Shown in pieces: positions 1 through 7,586 of a stretch of DNA of 28,783 nt. Both the position numbers and the translations under genes were made by a program. The stretch comes from S010-25 sp964466455 (GTDB lineage: Bacteria; Pseudomonadota; Gammaproteobacteria; SZUA-229): contig CAYXNL010000030.1 of assembly GCA_964466455.1 (NCBI GenBank), positions 1-28,783 on the forward strand, read 5' to 3'. The notes below the pieces were generated by a model. That model was given only the letters and a program-made list of their open reading frames with translations, had not been told where the DNA came from and did no database searches. Position 1 is the first letter of the stretch. Each line of letters starts with the position of its first letter.

Positions 1-96
1 TGATGCCGCCATCTGCTGGTTTTCAACATAAGCAAAACCAGTAAATATCAACTGTAGCACGAGTAATACAACCAGTATGCGGATTATTTTTACCAC
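1..96 (-). CDS. Start of a membrane-anchored protein, probable DUF4340 (partial)
   Basis: The first 32 codons of a gene that leaves the window at its left edge. I chose the GTG at 96-94 because a GGAGG Shine-Dalgarno lies about 8 nt upstream, inside the last codons of the preceding ABC gene, and the frame stays open to the edge. The visible residues are a basic start (VKIIR) followed by a hydrophobic stretch of about 18 residues (ILVVLLVLQLIFTGFAYV), so it is a signal anchor or signal peptide. In Gld-type ABC operons the gene after the GldG-like component is usually a DUF4340 protein with exactly such an N-terminal anchor; that family assignment comes from position only. It starts 3 nt after the stop of the upstream gene, so it is co-transcribed and probably translationally coupled. 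Confidence 0.6.
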   Translation of the reverse strand, partial: MVKIIRILVVLLVLQLIFTGFAYVENQQMAAS

Positions 97-99
97 CTT

Positions 100-3012
100 C
101 TATACCTCCGCCAGTAGTTGTTCATTGTCGGCAAGACGCCTGGCTTTCACACGATAACGCCAGATCCATATCAGCCCCAGCCCTACCAGTGCCAGTATAT
201 AATTCAGGTATTCCCAGAATAGCTGGTCATGGTGAGTCATCGGTTGCAGAATCCGGGCAAACTGAGCTCGACTGCGAATACGCATTAAACCCTGATTATC
301 CAGTGACCAGTCAATCGCATTCTGAATAAACTCAAGCTGGCGGGTATACAACCGCCCCTGCCCCTCCGTTGCCAGACTGGTTACCATATCACTGGCAAAG
401 CTGTTGCTGCTGACCAGTACTAAATGTGCTGAATCAGAAGAATGGTCGATAATACCTGTTACCACCGCCTGTTTTTTTGCTGCAGTCGTTTTTGTCTGTC
501 CGTTTTTATCCTGATCTTTTCCGAGCGGACCTTTTAGTGTTTTCAATGCCTTATCGGTGCTAAGTAAAGGTGATTTCTTATTTTTAAAATACGACTCAAA
601 TCGCCCTTTCAATGCCACCGCCAATAACTGTCTGCCCTGTTTACCACTACTGGGAAAACCACTATTCGGGTATTGCCGATAATCCGGGACAACATTCAGG
701 CTACTGGATGTCCAGCTTTGTACGGAGGAATATAGTAATTTATCCAGCGTACGTTTACTGTTTTTTGCCATATCAAGTTGAATCGGTGATGCCCAGTTCA
801 GCGTTAACTGCTCAAGTGATGAGGTAATCGGGCTGGTTTGGCTCAGACCGCTGCCACGTATATCCGGGAAATGCGGATACGGCATCATTTTTATTTCGCG
901 CACTGTTATCGGCCCCAACTGACGACGTACCGGTATTGGCAGGGATGCATCCTGTGGGTCAAGCACCATACTGTCCGCCATTGTAATACCCTGAAACTTT
1001 AACCATTTTTCCAGACCGGAATGGTGACTTTGTGCACTCAATGAGCCGCCAGTGAGATTAATTTCAAAGGGGGAACTGGCTATCACAACAGAGCCTCCCT
1101 GCATCAGAAACTGGTCTACCGCAAAGAGCTGTTTATTATTAAATTTATCCGGCGCCAGCAATAATAATAAATCGGTATCGGCAGGTACCCGTCCGGTTTT
1201 CAAGCTAGTATTCTGCAAGCGAACATTTTCTGCCAGCGCCTTGCGTAAGTCCGTATATTGTTTTGCCACCGATGCAGCCATATAGGGTGAAGCCGATGCT
1301 GTTGGCATCACAATAGCAACCGTTTTCATATAACCGGGTGTCATTCGCTGTATTGCAGAAGTAATGGATTTTTTCAGTGCCACTTTAGTTAAATTTGCCG
1401 GTAGAGGCACCTGAACCGTCTGCCCGTGGGTCTGTAATACCATATAAAACCAGAAAGGTCTGGGGTCAAATAAACTGGCCACCTGCGGGGTATAACCGTA
1501 ATCATGTTGCAGATGCCGGGCCAGTTTGCCACCATTTGCATCCGGATCAGCAAACTCAATCTTCAGACGATTGCCGGCTGTATGTTTTAACTGGCTCAGG
1601 ACAATCTGTAAATTCTGCCGCAGCACAACCAGCGAATGGGGTAATCTATTTGCTGCCGAGATATAACCATGAAAGGTTACCGGTTGTTGCAGATTAGCAA
1701 AAATATCTCCTCCCGAGCGATAGGCCCGGGTAACTTTACGAATGGCGCGGGTAATCACATATTCAGGATTTTTCAGTACCACGTCAAGCTTGCCATTGCC
1801 CTGATCTTTTACATCAATCAGATCCTGATAGGAAAGGGTCTGATACTGATCTCCATAGGCGATAACCAGATTAAAATAGGAGTTCACCACACTTGATTCA
1901 TAGCGACTTGCTACACGAAAAGGTACCGGGTGAATACCATATTTCTCCGCTGCCTCTTCAATGGATTGATCAGTATGCGGATTAATAAATTGTACCGTTA
2001 CCTTTTTACCTCCGGCGACCTGATATTCTTTTAATAAATCTTCAAGTTGCGGCACCAATGGTTCCAGTAACGGATGTGTGCGCGAGGAAAAATAACCGCG
2101 AATAAGCAGAGGCTCCTTTAACTGTTTTAAATACTGCCGGGTTGTTGCCGACAACGAATAGATATGCCCCTGAGTCAGGTCAAGCCGCAACCAGCCAATC
2201 TGACTCAGCCACACATTGGCCAGCAGAAAATTGGCAATCATTAAAACGCTCAGCCAGCCCCAGCGCCGGTGTTGTGGCTGTGGTTGATTATGTGCCCAAC
2301 GAACGTGTTCCAGTGATAACAGGTTCAGGCTGAGAAAAATACCAACGATAGATAGATAATAATATAGATCACGAAAATCCAGTACCCCGCGTGTAATCGA
2401 ATCAAAACGAGAACCGCTACCAATGAGTGATAGAAAATGGCTGGCTGTCTGGCCGAACAAACTGGTTAACATCGACGAACCCAACAGGTAAAAAATACCG
2501 GCAACCGTCACTGTTAGAATTAAGGCAACAATAGGGTTATCAGTGCGCGAACTCATGTACAGGCCGATAGCGATATAAGCCGAAGCAAGAAAAATACTGG
2601 CAATATAACCACCAACCACCGGCCCCCAGTCGAGTGGACCGATAAAGGAAACTGTAATCGGTAATGGCAGGGTAAGCAATAATGCCAGACACACTAATGT
2701 CAAGCTGGCAAAAAATTTCCCACCAATCAGTTGTAATGGGTGTACCGGGCTGGTTAACAGTGTTTCCAGTGTGCCCGCACTATACTCCTCCGCCCAACTG
2801 CGCATGGTGAGTGCGGCAACCAGAAAAATAAGTAATATAGGCATCCACTGGAACAGCGGTTCTACATCGGCAATGTTACGTGCAAAAAACGCTTCACCCC
2901 AGAAAAAAATGAACAGGTTAATAATTAAAAAACTGCCCAGAAATAGCCATGCAGCAGGAGAACTGAAAAAACTGTTAAACTCTTTACGCCATATAGCCAG
3001 CATAGTTTTCAT
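100..3012 (-). CDS. Fused ABC-2 permease / GldG-like auxiliary protein
   Basis: 970 aa. Residues 1-240 form an ABC-2 type permease (GldF-like) with about six membrane segments, including one at roughly 17-38 and several between 58 and 230. A further segment near 255-275 leads into a large extracytoplasmic GldG-like region (ABC-type auxiliary family, about 280-900), and a last membrane helix lies near 930-955 (ILALVGLGLIWIW) before a short basic tail. In Bacteroidetes GldF and GldG are separate proteins; here they are one chain, an architecture known in proteobacteria. The ATG overlaps the TAA of the upstream ATPase by one base (TAATG), which implies translational coupling. The likely role is the membrane part of an ABC exporter in the inner membrane. 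The substrate is unknown, and gliding should not be inferred. Confidence 0.88.
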   Translation of the reverse strand: MKTMLAIWRKEFNSFFSSPAAWLFLGSFLIINLFIFFWGEAFFARNIADVEPLFQWMPILLIFLVAALTMRSWAEEYSAGTLETLLTSPVHPLQLIGGKFFASLTLVCLALLLTLPLPITVSFIGPLDWGPVVGGYIASIFLASAYIAIGLYMSSRTDNPIVALILTVTVAGIFYLLGSSMLTSLFGQTASHFLSLIGSGSRFDSITRGVLDFRDLYYYLSIVGIFLSLNLLSLEHVRWAHNQPQPQHRRWGWLSVLMIANFLLANVWLSQIGWLRLDLTQGHIYSLSATTRQYLKQLKEPLLIRGYFSSRTHPLLEPLVPQLEDLLKEYQVAGGKKVTVQFINPHTDQSIEEAAEKYGIHPVPFRVASRYESSVVNSYFNLVIAYGDQYQTLSYQDLIDVKDQGNGKLDVVLKNPEYVITRAIRKVTRAYRSGGDIFANLQQPVTFHGYISAANRLPHSLVVLRQNLQIVLSQLKHTAGNRLKIEFADPDANGGKLARHLQHDYGYTPQVASLFDPRPFWFYMVLQTHGQTVQVPLPANLTKVALKKSITSAIQRMTPGYMKTVAIVMPTASASPYMAASVAKQYTDLRKALAENVRLQNTSLKTGRVPADTDLLLLLAPDKFNNKQLFAVDQFLMQGGSVVIASSPFEINLTGGSLSAQSHHSGLEKWLKFQGITMADSMVLDPQDASLPIPVRRQLGPITVREIKMMPYPHFPDIRGSGLSQTSPITSSLEQLTLNWASPIQLDMAKNSKRTLDKLLYSSVQSWTSSSLNVVPDYRQYPNSGFPSSGKQGRQLLAVALKGRFESYFKNKKSPLLSTDKALKTLKGPLGKDQDKNGQTKTTAAKKQAVVTGIIDHSSDSAHLVLVSSNSFASDMVTSLATEGQGRLYTRQLEFIQNAIDWSLDNQGLMRIRSRAQFARILQPMTHHDQLFWEYLNYILALVGLGLIWIWRYRVKARRLADNEQLLAEV

Positions 3013-3923
3013 TACGCTGCCTCCTGCGTGGCTTCGGCAAAAATATTTTCCAGATTGCGTTGCTGGATCTGTAATTGATACAGTTTATCGTGAGCATGGT
3101 GAACCGCTTCAGCAATACGTGGTGCCACCGATGCCTGCGCTGTTAATAGATAAACAGCCTGATCACTATCCGGTTCACAGGAGGAAACTGCCTCGACGCC
3201 TTCAATTGCCTGCAGATAACTTTCCGCCTCATGATTATCAATACGCAGCAATAACTGCCCGCCAGTCTGTAACGCATCCAGACGTGAATCAACTACCAGC
3301 CTGCCACCACGAATAATCAGTACCCGTTCACACACTGCCTGCACTTCCTGCAGAATATGCGTAGAAATAATAATCGTTGCCGACTGTGCCAGCTCACTTA
3401 TCAACGAGCGCATCTGTTTAATCTGGGTGGGATCCAGCCCGTTAGTTGGTTCATCCAGAATGATAATATCCGGATTGTGTAAAATTGCCTGGGCAACGCC
3501 TGCCCGTTGGCGATAACCACGTGACAGGGTATGAATAGGCTGGCTAGCTTTGCGTTTTAAATCGGTGCGCTGGATAGCACGCACAACCGCATTGTACTGC
3601 TGGTCTTCAGCAACACCATGCAGTTTCGCCTGATAGAGTAAATAGTCAATCACCGTCATTTCTGGCCATACCGGACAGTTCTCCGGTAAATAACCAATGT
3701 GCTGCTGAATGCGATGAATATCGTGATTAATATCCAGCCCGCTAATCATAATAGAACCGGAGGTGGGTTCAAGATAACCGGTAAGCATTTTCATAATCGT
3801 GGTTTTACCGGCACCATTATGTCCGAGCAGGCCAATCACCTCCCCGCGGCCAATAGTGAATGACACACTATCGACCGCTTTAACATCACCATACTGGCGA
3901 CATAACTGTTTTACTTTTATCAT
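3012..3923 (-). CDS. ABC transporter ATP-binding protein (GldA-like)
   Basis: 303 aa from the ATG at 3923. A GTG one codon upstream (3926) is the alternative, but GGGA lies only 2 nt from it and 5 nt from the ATG. It has every ABC ATPase motif (numbered from the GTG): Walker A GHNGAGKTT at about 35-43, signature LSRGYRQR at about 134-141, Walker B IIILDEP with Asp158/Glu159, and the switch His in STHIL. The roughly 80-residue C-terminal extension is typical of DrrA/GldA-type ATPases that drive ABC-2 permeases. It is the first gene of the minus-strand operon with the fused permease/GldG gene. It energises an inner-membrane exporter of unknown substrate and is transcribed divergently from the two-component genes at 4044. 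Confidence 0.92.
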   Translation of the reverse strand: MIKVKQLCRQYGDVKAVDSVSFTIGRGEVIGLLGHNGAGKTTIMKMLTGYLEPTSGSIMISGLDINHDIHRIQQHIGYLPENCPVWPEMTVIDYLLYQAKLHGVAEDQQYNAVVRAIQRTDLKRKASQPIHTLSRGYRQRAGVAQAILHNPDIIILDEPTNGLDPTQIKQMRSLISELAQSATIIISTHILQEVQAVCERVLIIRGGRLVVDSRLDALQTGGQLLLRIDNHEAESYLQAIEGVEAVSSCEPDSDQAVYLLTAQASVAPRIAEAVHHAHDKLYQLQIQQRNLENIFAEATQEAA

Positions 3924-3948
3924 CACTATCCCACTACTTTTTATCTGT

Positions 3949-3965
3949 TTGTGATAATCTCACAA
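3949..3965. promoter_or_regulatory. Inverted repeat TTGTGA-N5-TCACAA, candidate operator
   Basis: Perfect 6-bp arms separated by TAATC, in the 120-bp divergent gap between the ABC operon and the response-regulator gene. Less perfect symmetry continues outward (GTTTG...CAAAC). It resembles a CRP half-site pair, but the spacer is 5 rather than 6, so the binding protein is not assigned. Confidence 0.4.
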
Positions 3966-3982
3966 CAAACCTTACCAACGCT

Positions 3983-3999
3983 TTACAGAAACATTACAG
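3983..3999 (+). promoter_or_regulatory. TTACAG direct repeat, probable response-regulator box
   Basis: TTACAG occurs at 3983-3988 and again at 3994-3999, an 11-bp period. OmpR/PhoB-family regulators bind as head-to-tail dimers to direct repeats of about one helical turn, and the gene starting 45 bp downstream encodes such a regulator. Autoregulation through this box is therefore the natural reading. This is inference from spacing and context. Confidence 0.5.
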
Positions 4000-4030
4000 A
4001 TAATTAACATTTCTTTTAAACCAATAGACA

Positions 4031-4043
4031 TACAATTTTCGCC
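4031..4043 (+). promoter_or_regulatory. -10-like TACAAT abutting the start codon
   Basis: TACAAT at 4031-4036 lies 7 nt before the ATG at 4044. That would place transcription start at or next to the start codon. No Shine-Dalgarno exists in the preceding 20 bases and no good -35 hexamer is present, which suits an activator-dependent, possibly leaderless promoter. Confidence 0.35.
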
Positions 4044-4727
4044 ATGCGAATCCTACTAGTTGAAGATGACAATCTGAGTGCCGATTTTATCTGTAAAGGA
4101 CTTAGGCAAAATGGTCACATTGCCGATCATGCCAATCGTGGCGATGATGGTTTACATCTGGCACAAACCGGTAACTATGAGGTGATTGTGCTGGATCGTA
4201 TGCTACCGGGAATGGATGGACTAAATGTTTTACAGCACCTGCGCCAACAGAAAATACATACCCCGGTACTGATTCTTAGCGCACTGGGGGAAGTGGATCA
4301 TCGCGTAGAAGGGTTACAGGCGGGTGGTGATGATTATCTGGTAAAACCCTATGCGTTCAGTGAACTACTGGCACGTCTACAGGCACTGGTGCGTCGTGTC
4401 CAGCCAGAACAAACATTGAGTCAGTTACAGGTAGCGGATTTAACTATGAATCTGATTAAGCATCAGGTAAGTCGGGCGGGGAAACAAATTGGTCTGCAAC
4501 CACGTGAATTTACCTTACTGGAAGTATTGATGCGTCATGCCAATGAAGTTGTTACCCGTACCATGTTACTGGAAAAAGTCTGGGATTATCATTTTGACCC
4601 GCAGACCAATGTTATTGATGTCCATATCAGCCGCCTGCGCAGTAAAATTGATAAAGGGTTCTCTCCCCCCCTGCTGCACACTGTTCGTGGTGCAGGATAT
4701 ATGATTCATGACCCACAAGCTGCTTAA
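4044..4727 (+). CDS. OmpR/PhoB-family response regulator
   Basis: 227 aa, the normal size of the family. The receiver domain (about 1-115) carries the acidic pair EDD near residues 7-9, the phospho-acceptor Asp51 in VLDRMLPGMDG, and Lys101 in LVKPYAF. The C-terminal winged helix (about 125-222) has the typical REFTLLE and DVHISRLRSKID...TVRGAGY segments. Its last 20 bases overlap the downstream histidine kinase, so the two form a cognate pair. It is the nearest candidate to bind the TTACAG repeats upstream, which would regulate itself and perhaps the divergent ABC operon. The sequence does not reveal the signal. Confidence 0.95.
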   Translation: MRILLVEDDNLSADFICKGLRQNGHIADHANRGDDGLHLAQTGNYEVIVLDRMLPGMDGLNVLQHLRQQKIHTPVLILSALGEVDHRVEGLQAGGDDYLVKPYAFSELLARLQALVRRVQPEQTLSQLQVADLTMNLIKHQVSRAGKQIGLQPREFTLLEVLMRHANEVVTRTMLLEKVWDYHFDPQTNVIDVHISRLRSKIDKGFSPPLLHTVRGAGYMIHDPQAA

Positions 4728-6099
4728 TACCACCGCTTTTCGGCTGTCATTGGTCTATGCGTTAGGTTTCAGTCTTATTGCCGCCTTCGCTCTCGGTATC
4801 AGCTACTGGTTCTCGGCACAGCTTATCCGTCAGCAAACCGATGACCGTCTACAACTGGAAACCAGTGTATTACTCAGCCGTTATTATACCGGTAACTTTG
4901 CCGATCTGAACCGACAGCTACAGAACCTTAATCATCCACAGGACAAACATTTTTTTGTCTACGCACTGGTCAGTCGCCAGCAACATAATTTCTTCCGCGA
5001 TATCAATCCACGATTAAACGCAAACAAAGCTGTATTTACCACTCTGCCCCTTAGTAGTATTACCGAGTTAAAGTCGGCAACGAATGCAAAACGGGACACC
5101 CGAATTTTACTTACGCCACTGTCCGGGGGATACCAGTTAATCGTAGGCACGGATTTAGGTGAACAGACAGCTTTGCTTGAGCATATCGGCGGTATTTTAC
5201 TGATTGCCATTCTGGTCATTTTTACAGCCGCCATACTCGGTGGTAGCTGGATCGGTTATGGGGTTATACAACGGCTGGATCTAATCCGCGAAACCGCAAA
5301 TAATATTATTAACGGGGATCTCAGCCAGCGCCTCCCTGTGCGCGGGCAACAGGATGAATACGACAAACTCAGCCGGGTGCTCAACCGTATGCTTATACGT
5401 CTGCAAAAATCCATGCAGAGTATGCGTGAAGTAACGGATAATCTGGCTCATGACTTACGCAATCCACTCAATCGTCTGCGCCACCGCCTTGAAGCCCTGA
5501 GTTATCAAAACACAACACCATCCCTCCGTCAGCGGGAACTGGCCATTGCGGTGGATGATGTAGATGCCATTATTGCAACCTTTAACGCCCTTCTGAACAT
5601 TGCTCAGATTGAAGCCGAAAGCCAGCATAACCATCGGGAAAACATCAACATCCATAAACTGATTATAGATATTTGCGAACTGTATAAACTGCTGGCAGAA
5701 GAAAAACAGCTACAGCTACACTGTTTCAGCGAAACCACACTGATGTTCTATGCTGATCGCCAGTTACTGGCTCAGGCACTAAGTAATTTACTCGATAATG
5801 CCATTAAATATACCCCGGCAGGAGGGGAAATTCGCCTACAGGCCTACCATGAAAACAAACAGCTTTATCTGGTTGTCAGTGACACCGGCAGCGGTATTCC
5901 GGTCGACCAGCATGAACGGGTTTTTCAGCGTTTTGTGCGCCTTGATAATGTGCGTAATACCGATGGTAGCGGACTGGGTCTGAGTCTGGTAAAAGCCGTG
6001 GCCGAACTGCATGAAGCGCAAATTCAACTTCAGGATAATAAACCTGGCCTGCGGGTTATTATGCGTTTTCCAATATTTACTAAGGAGAACGGTAATTAG
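4708..6099 (+). CDS. Sensor histidine kinase with HAMP domain
   Basis: 463 aa, inner membrane. A first transmembrane helix lies at about 9-32. A periplasmic sensor region of about 125 residues follows, then a second helix at about 156-180 and a HAMP domain at about 185-237. The H-box NLAHDLRNPL holds the phospho-accepting His248. The catalytic domain shows the N-box (NLLDNAIKYTPAGG), G1 (DTGSGIP) and G2 (GSGLGLSLVKAV). The ATG at 4708 lies inside the regulator gene and gives a 20-bp overlap. The periplasmic domain has no recognisable sensor fold, so the stimulus is unknown. The stop at 6097-6099 is followed 3 nt later by a perfect 36-bp palindrome. Confidence 0.95.
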   Translation: MTHKLLNTTAFRLSLVYALGFSLIAAFALGISYWFSAQLIRQQTDDRLQLETSVLLSRYYTGNFADLNRQLQNLNHPQDKHFFVYALVSRQQHNFFRDINPRLNANKAVFTTLPLSSITELKSATNAKRDTRILLTPLSGGYQLIVGTDLGEQTALLEHIGGILLIAILVIFTAAILGGSWIGYGVIQRLDLIRETANNIINGDLSQRLPVRGQQDEYDKLSRVLNRMLIRLQKSMQSMREVTDNLAHDLRNPLNRLRHRLEALSYQNTTPSLRQRELAIAVDDVDAIIATFNALLNIAQIEAESQHNHRENINIHKLIIDICELYKLLAEEKQLQLHCFSETTLMFYADRQLLAQALSNLLDNAIKYTPAGGEIRLQAYHENKQLYLVVSDTGSGIPVDQHERVFQRFVRLDNVRNTDGSGLGLSLVKAVAELHEAQIQLQDNKPGLRVIMRFPIFTKENGN

Positions 6100-6102
6100 T
6101 AC

Positions 6103-6138
6103 CACAGCAAGTGAATGATTAATCATTCACTTGCTGTG
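6103..6138. repeat. Perfect 36-bp palindrome between kinase gene and bioA
   Basis: The left arm CACAGCAAGTGAATGATT is followed without a spacer by its exact reverse complement. It begins 3 nt after the kinase stop and ends 13 nt before the bioA GTG. As RNA it could fold into a strong hairpin, but no T-tract follows on either strand, so it is not a standard intrinsic terminator. It could be a Rho-independent-like 3' end protector, an operator for a dimeric regulator of bioA, or a mobile-repeat unit. Confidence 0.9.
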
Positions 6139-6139
6139 A

Positions 6140-6151
6140 TAAAATCCAGCC
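6140..6151 (+). promoter_or_regulatory. -10-like TAAAAT abutting the bioA start
   Basis: TAAAAT at 6140-6145 lies 6 nt before the GTG start of bioA, and there is no Shine-Dalgarno in between. The upstream half of such a promoter would lie inside the 36-bp palindrome, so a palindrome-binding protein would block it. No convincing -35 is seen. Confidence 0.3.
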
Positions 6152-7435
6152 GTGCAACATCATATTCCTCCAGACTGGTTTAATTTAGACAACGATTTCG
6201 TCTGGCACCCCTACAGCACATTCCCGTCAAATAATCCGATTTATGCGGTAAAATCGGCAGACCGTACTTATATTACACTGGCGGATGGTAGAGTGCTTAT
6301 TGATGGCATGTCATCATGGTGGTGTGCCATTCATGGTTACAATGTAGCTGAACTCAATCAGGCAATTACCGCCCAGCTTGATGCCATGGCACATATCATG
6401 TTCGGGGGCTTAACTCATCAACCGGCAGCAGAACTGGCGGCTGAACTGGTGCGTATCACCCCGGCCCCGCTGACCTCTGTTTTTTTTAGCGATTCGGGCT
6501 CGGTTGCGGTTGAAGTGGCACTAAAAATGGCCATTCAATACTGGCAGGCAAAAGGTAAAACTGAGAAACAGGCGTTTATTTCTCTGCACAAGGGTTACCA
6601 TGGCGATACCTTTGGCGCGATGTCAGTATGTGACCCAATTACCGGTATGCACCATTTGTTTTCCGAGGTACTGGCAAAAAATTATTTTATTTCATCGCCT
6701 AACTGTCCATTTAATACAAACTGCCAACAAGATGATTTACAGGAATTACAACACACACTGGAGCAGCATCATCACCGCATTGCGGCATTAATACTCGAAC
6801 CCATTATTCAGGGTGCCGGTGGTATGAAATTTTACTCTGCCGATTTTCTGCAACAGGCAAGCCACCTGTGCAGGCAGTTTGATGTATTACTTATTGCCGA
6901 TGAAATTGCCACCGGTTTCGGCCGGACAGGTAAACTGTTTGCCTGTGAACATGCCGCTATCTCACCGGACATTATGTGTGTTGGCAAAGCATTGACCGGC
7001 GGCTATATGACACTGGCCGCGACACTCAGCAGTAAAGAAATCAGCCAGTGTATTTCCGCTGCCGCGCCCGGTGTATTTATGCATGGCCCGACCTTTATGG
7101 CTAATCCACTGGCCTGTAGTGTGGCCAATGCCAGTATCAGGCTACTATTGAATTCCCCCTGGCAGGAAAATATACAGCGTATCGAACAGGCACTGGAACA
7201 GGGTCTGCGCTGTTGTGAATCTCTGCCCGCGGTAAATGAAGTACGGGTACTGGGTGCAATCGGCGTTGTAGAATTACACAAGGACGTGACTATGGCGACT
7301 ATTCAACAACAATTTGTTGATGCCGGTGTCTGGATACGCCCCTTTGGCAAACTGGTCTATCTGATGCCACCGTATATTATTTCCAGCACGGATATACAGA
7401 AACTCTGTGATGCCATTTACCAGGTTTTGCAATAA
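6152..7435 (+). CDS. bioA: Adenosylmethionine-8-amino-7-oxononanoate aminotransferase
   Basis: 427 aa, a class-III PLP aminotransferase that makes 7,8-diaminopelargonate from KAPA using S-adenosylmethionine as amino donor (biotin synthesis, cytosol). It aligns throughout with enteric BioA: the HPYST start, DGMSSWWCAIHGYN, DSGSVAVEVALKMA, GYHGDTFGAMSVCDP, IADEIATGFGRTGKLF, the PLP lysine Lys279 in CVGKALTGG, and WIRPFGKLVYLMPPYI. The GTG start is forced: an in-frame TAA lies four codons upstream and no other start is close. There is no Shine-Dalgarno. It stands alone here, with no bioB, bioF, bioC or bioD in the window and no BirA-type operator recognisable upstream. Confidence 0.96.
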   Translation: MQHHIPPDWFNLDNDFVWHPYSTFPSNNPIYAVKSADRTYITLADGRVLIDGMSSWWCAIHGYNVAELNQAITAQLDAMAHIMFGGLTHQPAAELAAELVRITPAPLTSVFFSDSGSVAVEVALKMAIQYWQAKGKTEKQAFISLHKGYHGDTFGAMSVCDPITGMHHLFSEVLAKNYFISSPNCPFNTNCQQDDLQELQHTLEQHHHRIAALILEPIIQGAGGMKFYSADFLQQASHLCRQFDVLLIADEIATGFGRTGKLFACEHAAISPDIMCVGKALTGGYMTLAATLSSKEISQCISAAAPGVFMHGPTFMANPLACSVANASIRLLLNSPWQENIQRIEQALEQGLRCCESLPAVNEVRVLGAIGVVELHKDVTMATIQQQFVDAGVWIRPFGKLVYLMPPYIISSTDIQKLCDAIYQVLQ

Positions 7436-7440
7436 ACAAT

Positions 7441-7494
7441 CCCACCGCAAGCTGTGGGGTACCCCGAAAGAGGTTAAAGCAAGATCAAAAACCG
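7441..7494. repeat. Non-coding repeat, copy A
   Basis: Starts 6 nt after the bioA stop. It holds CCGCAAGC, TGGGGTA and AGCAAGAT-CAAAAA in that order, with a short hairpin CCCAC...GTGGG. The same blocks in the same order and similar spacing occur at 15782-15832. A degenerate dispersed repeat is the simplest explanation. Confidence 0.4.
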
Positions 7495-7536
7495 CCATGT
7501 TTTGGTCATGGCACTGGTTAAATGCTAGGAGTCAGT
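7494..7536 (+). other. Two short hairpins upstream of the ThDP-enzyme gene
   Basis: GCCATG-7 nt-CATGGC is followed at once by CACTG-16 nt-CAGTG. Neither has a T-tract. They fill the gap between bioA and the next gene; a -10-like TAAAAT follows at 7549-7554 with no clear -35. The function is unknown. Confidence 0.3.
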
Positions 7537-7586
7537 GTTAACTTAGGATAAAATTCGCGTTTTCGGCACAAACTCCATCTGCACCC

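Noticed and set aside
2771..3316. Plus-strand open frame of 181 codons
   Set aside because: It lies opposite the ABC permease and ATPase genes, has no family motif and no ribosome binding site; it is a shadow of the real minus-strand genes.
3949..3965. CRP binding site
   Set aside because: The TGTGA/TCACA arms are present, but the spacer is 5 bp where CRP needs 6. Kept only as an unassigned operator.
6100..6151. BirA biotin operator before bioA
   Set aside because: No pair of TTGTAAACC-type half-sites is visible; the palindrome there is a different sequence.
7436..7586. TPP riboswitch upstream of the ThDP-dependent enzyme
   Set aside because: The conserved CUGAGA and related elements of the THI box are absent; only short hairpins are seen.
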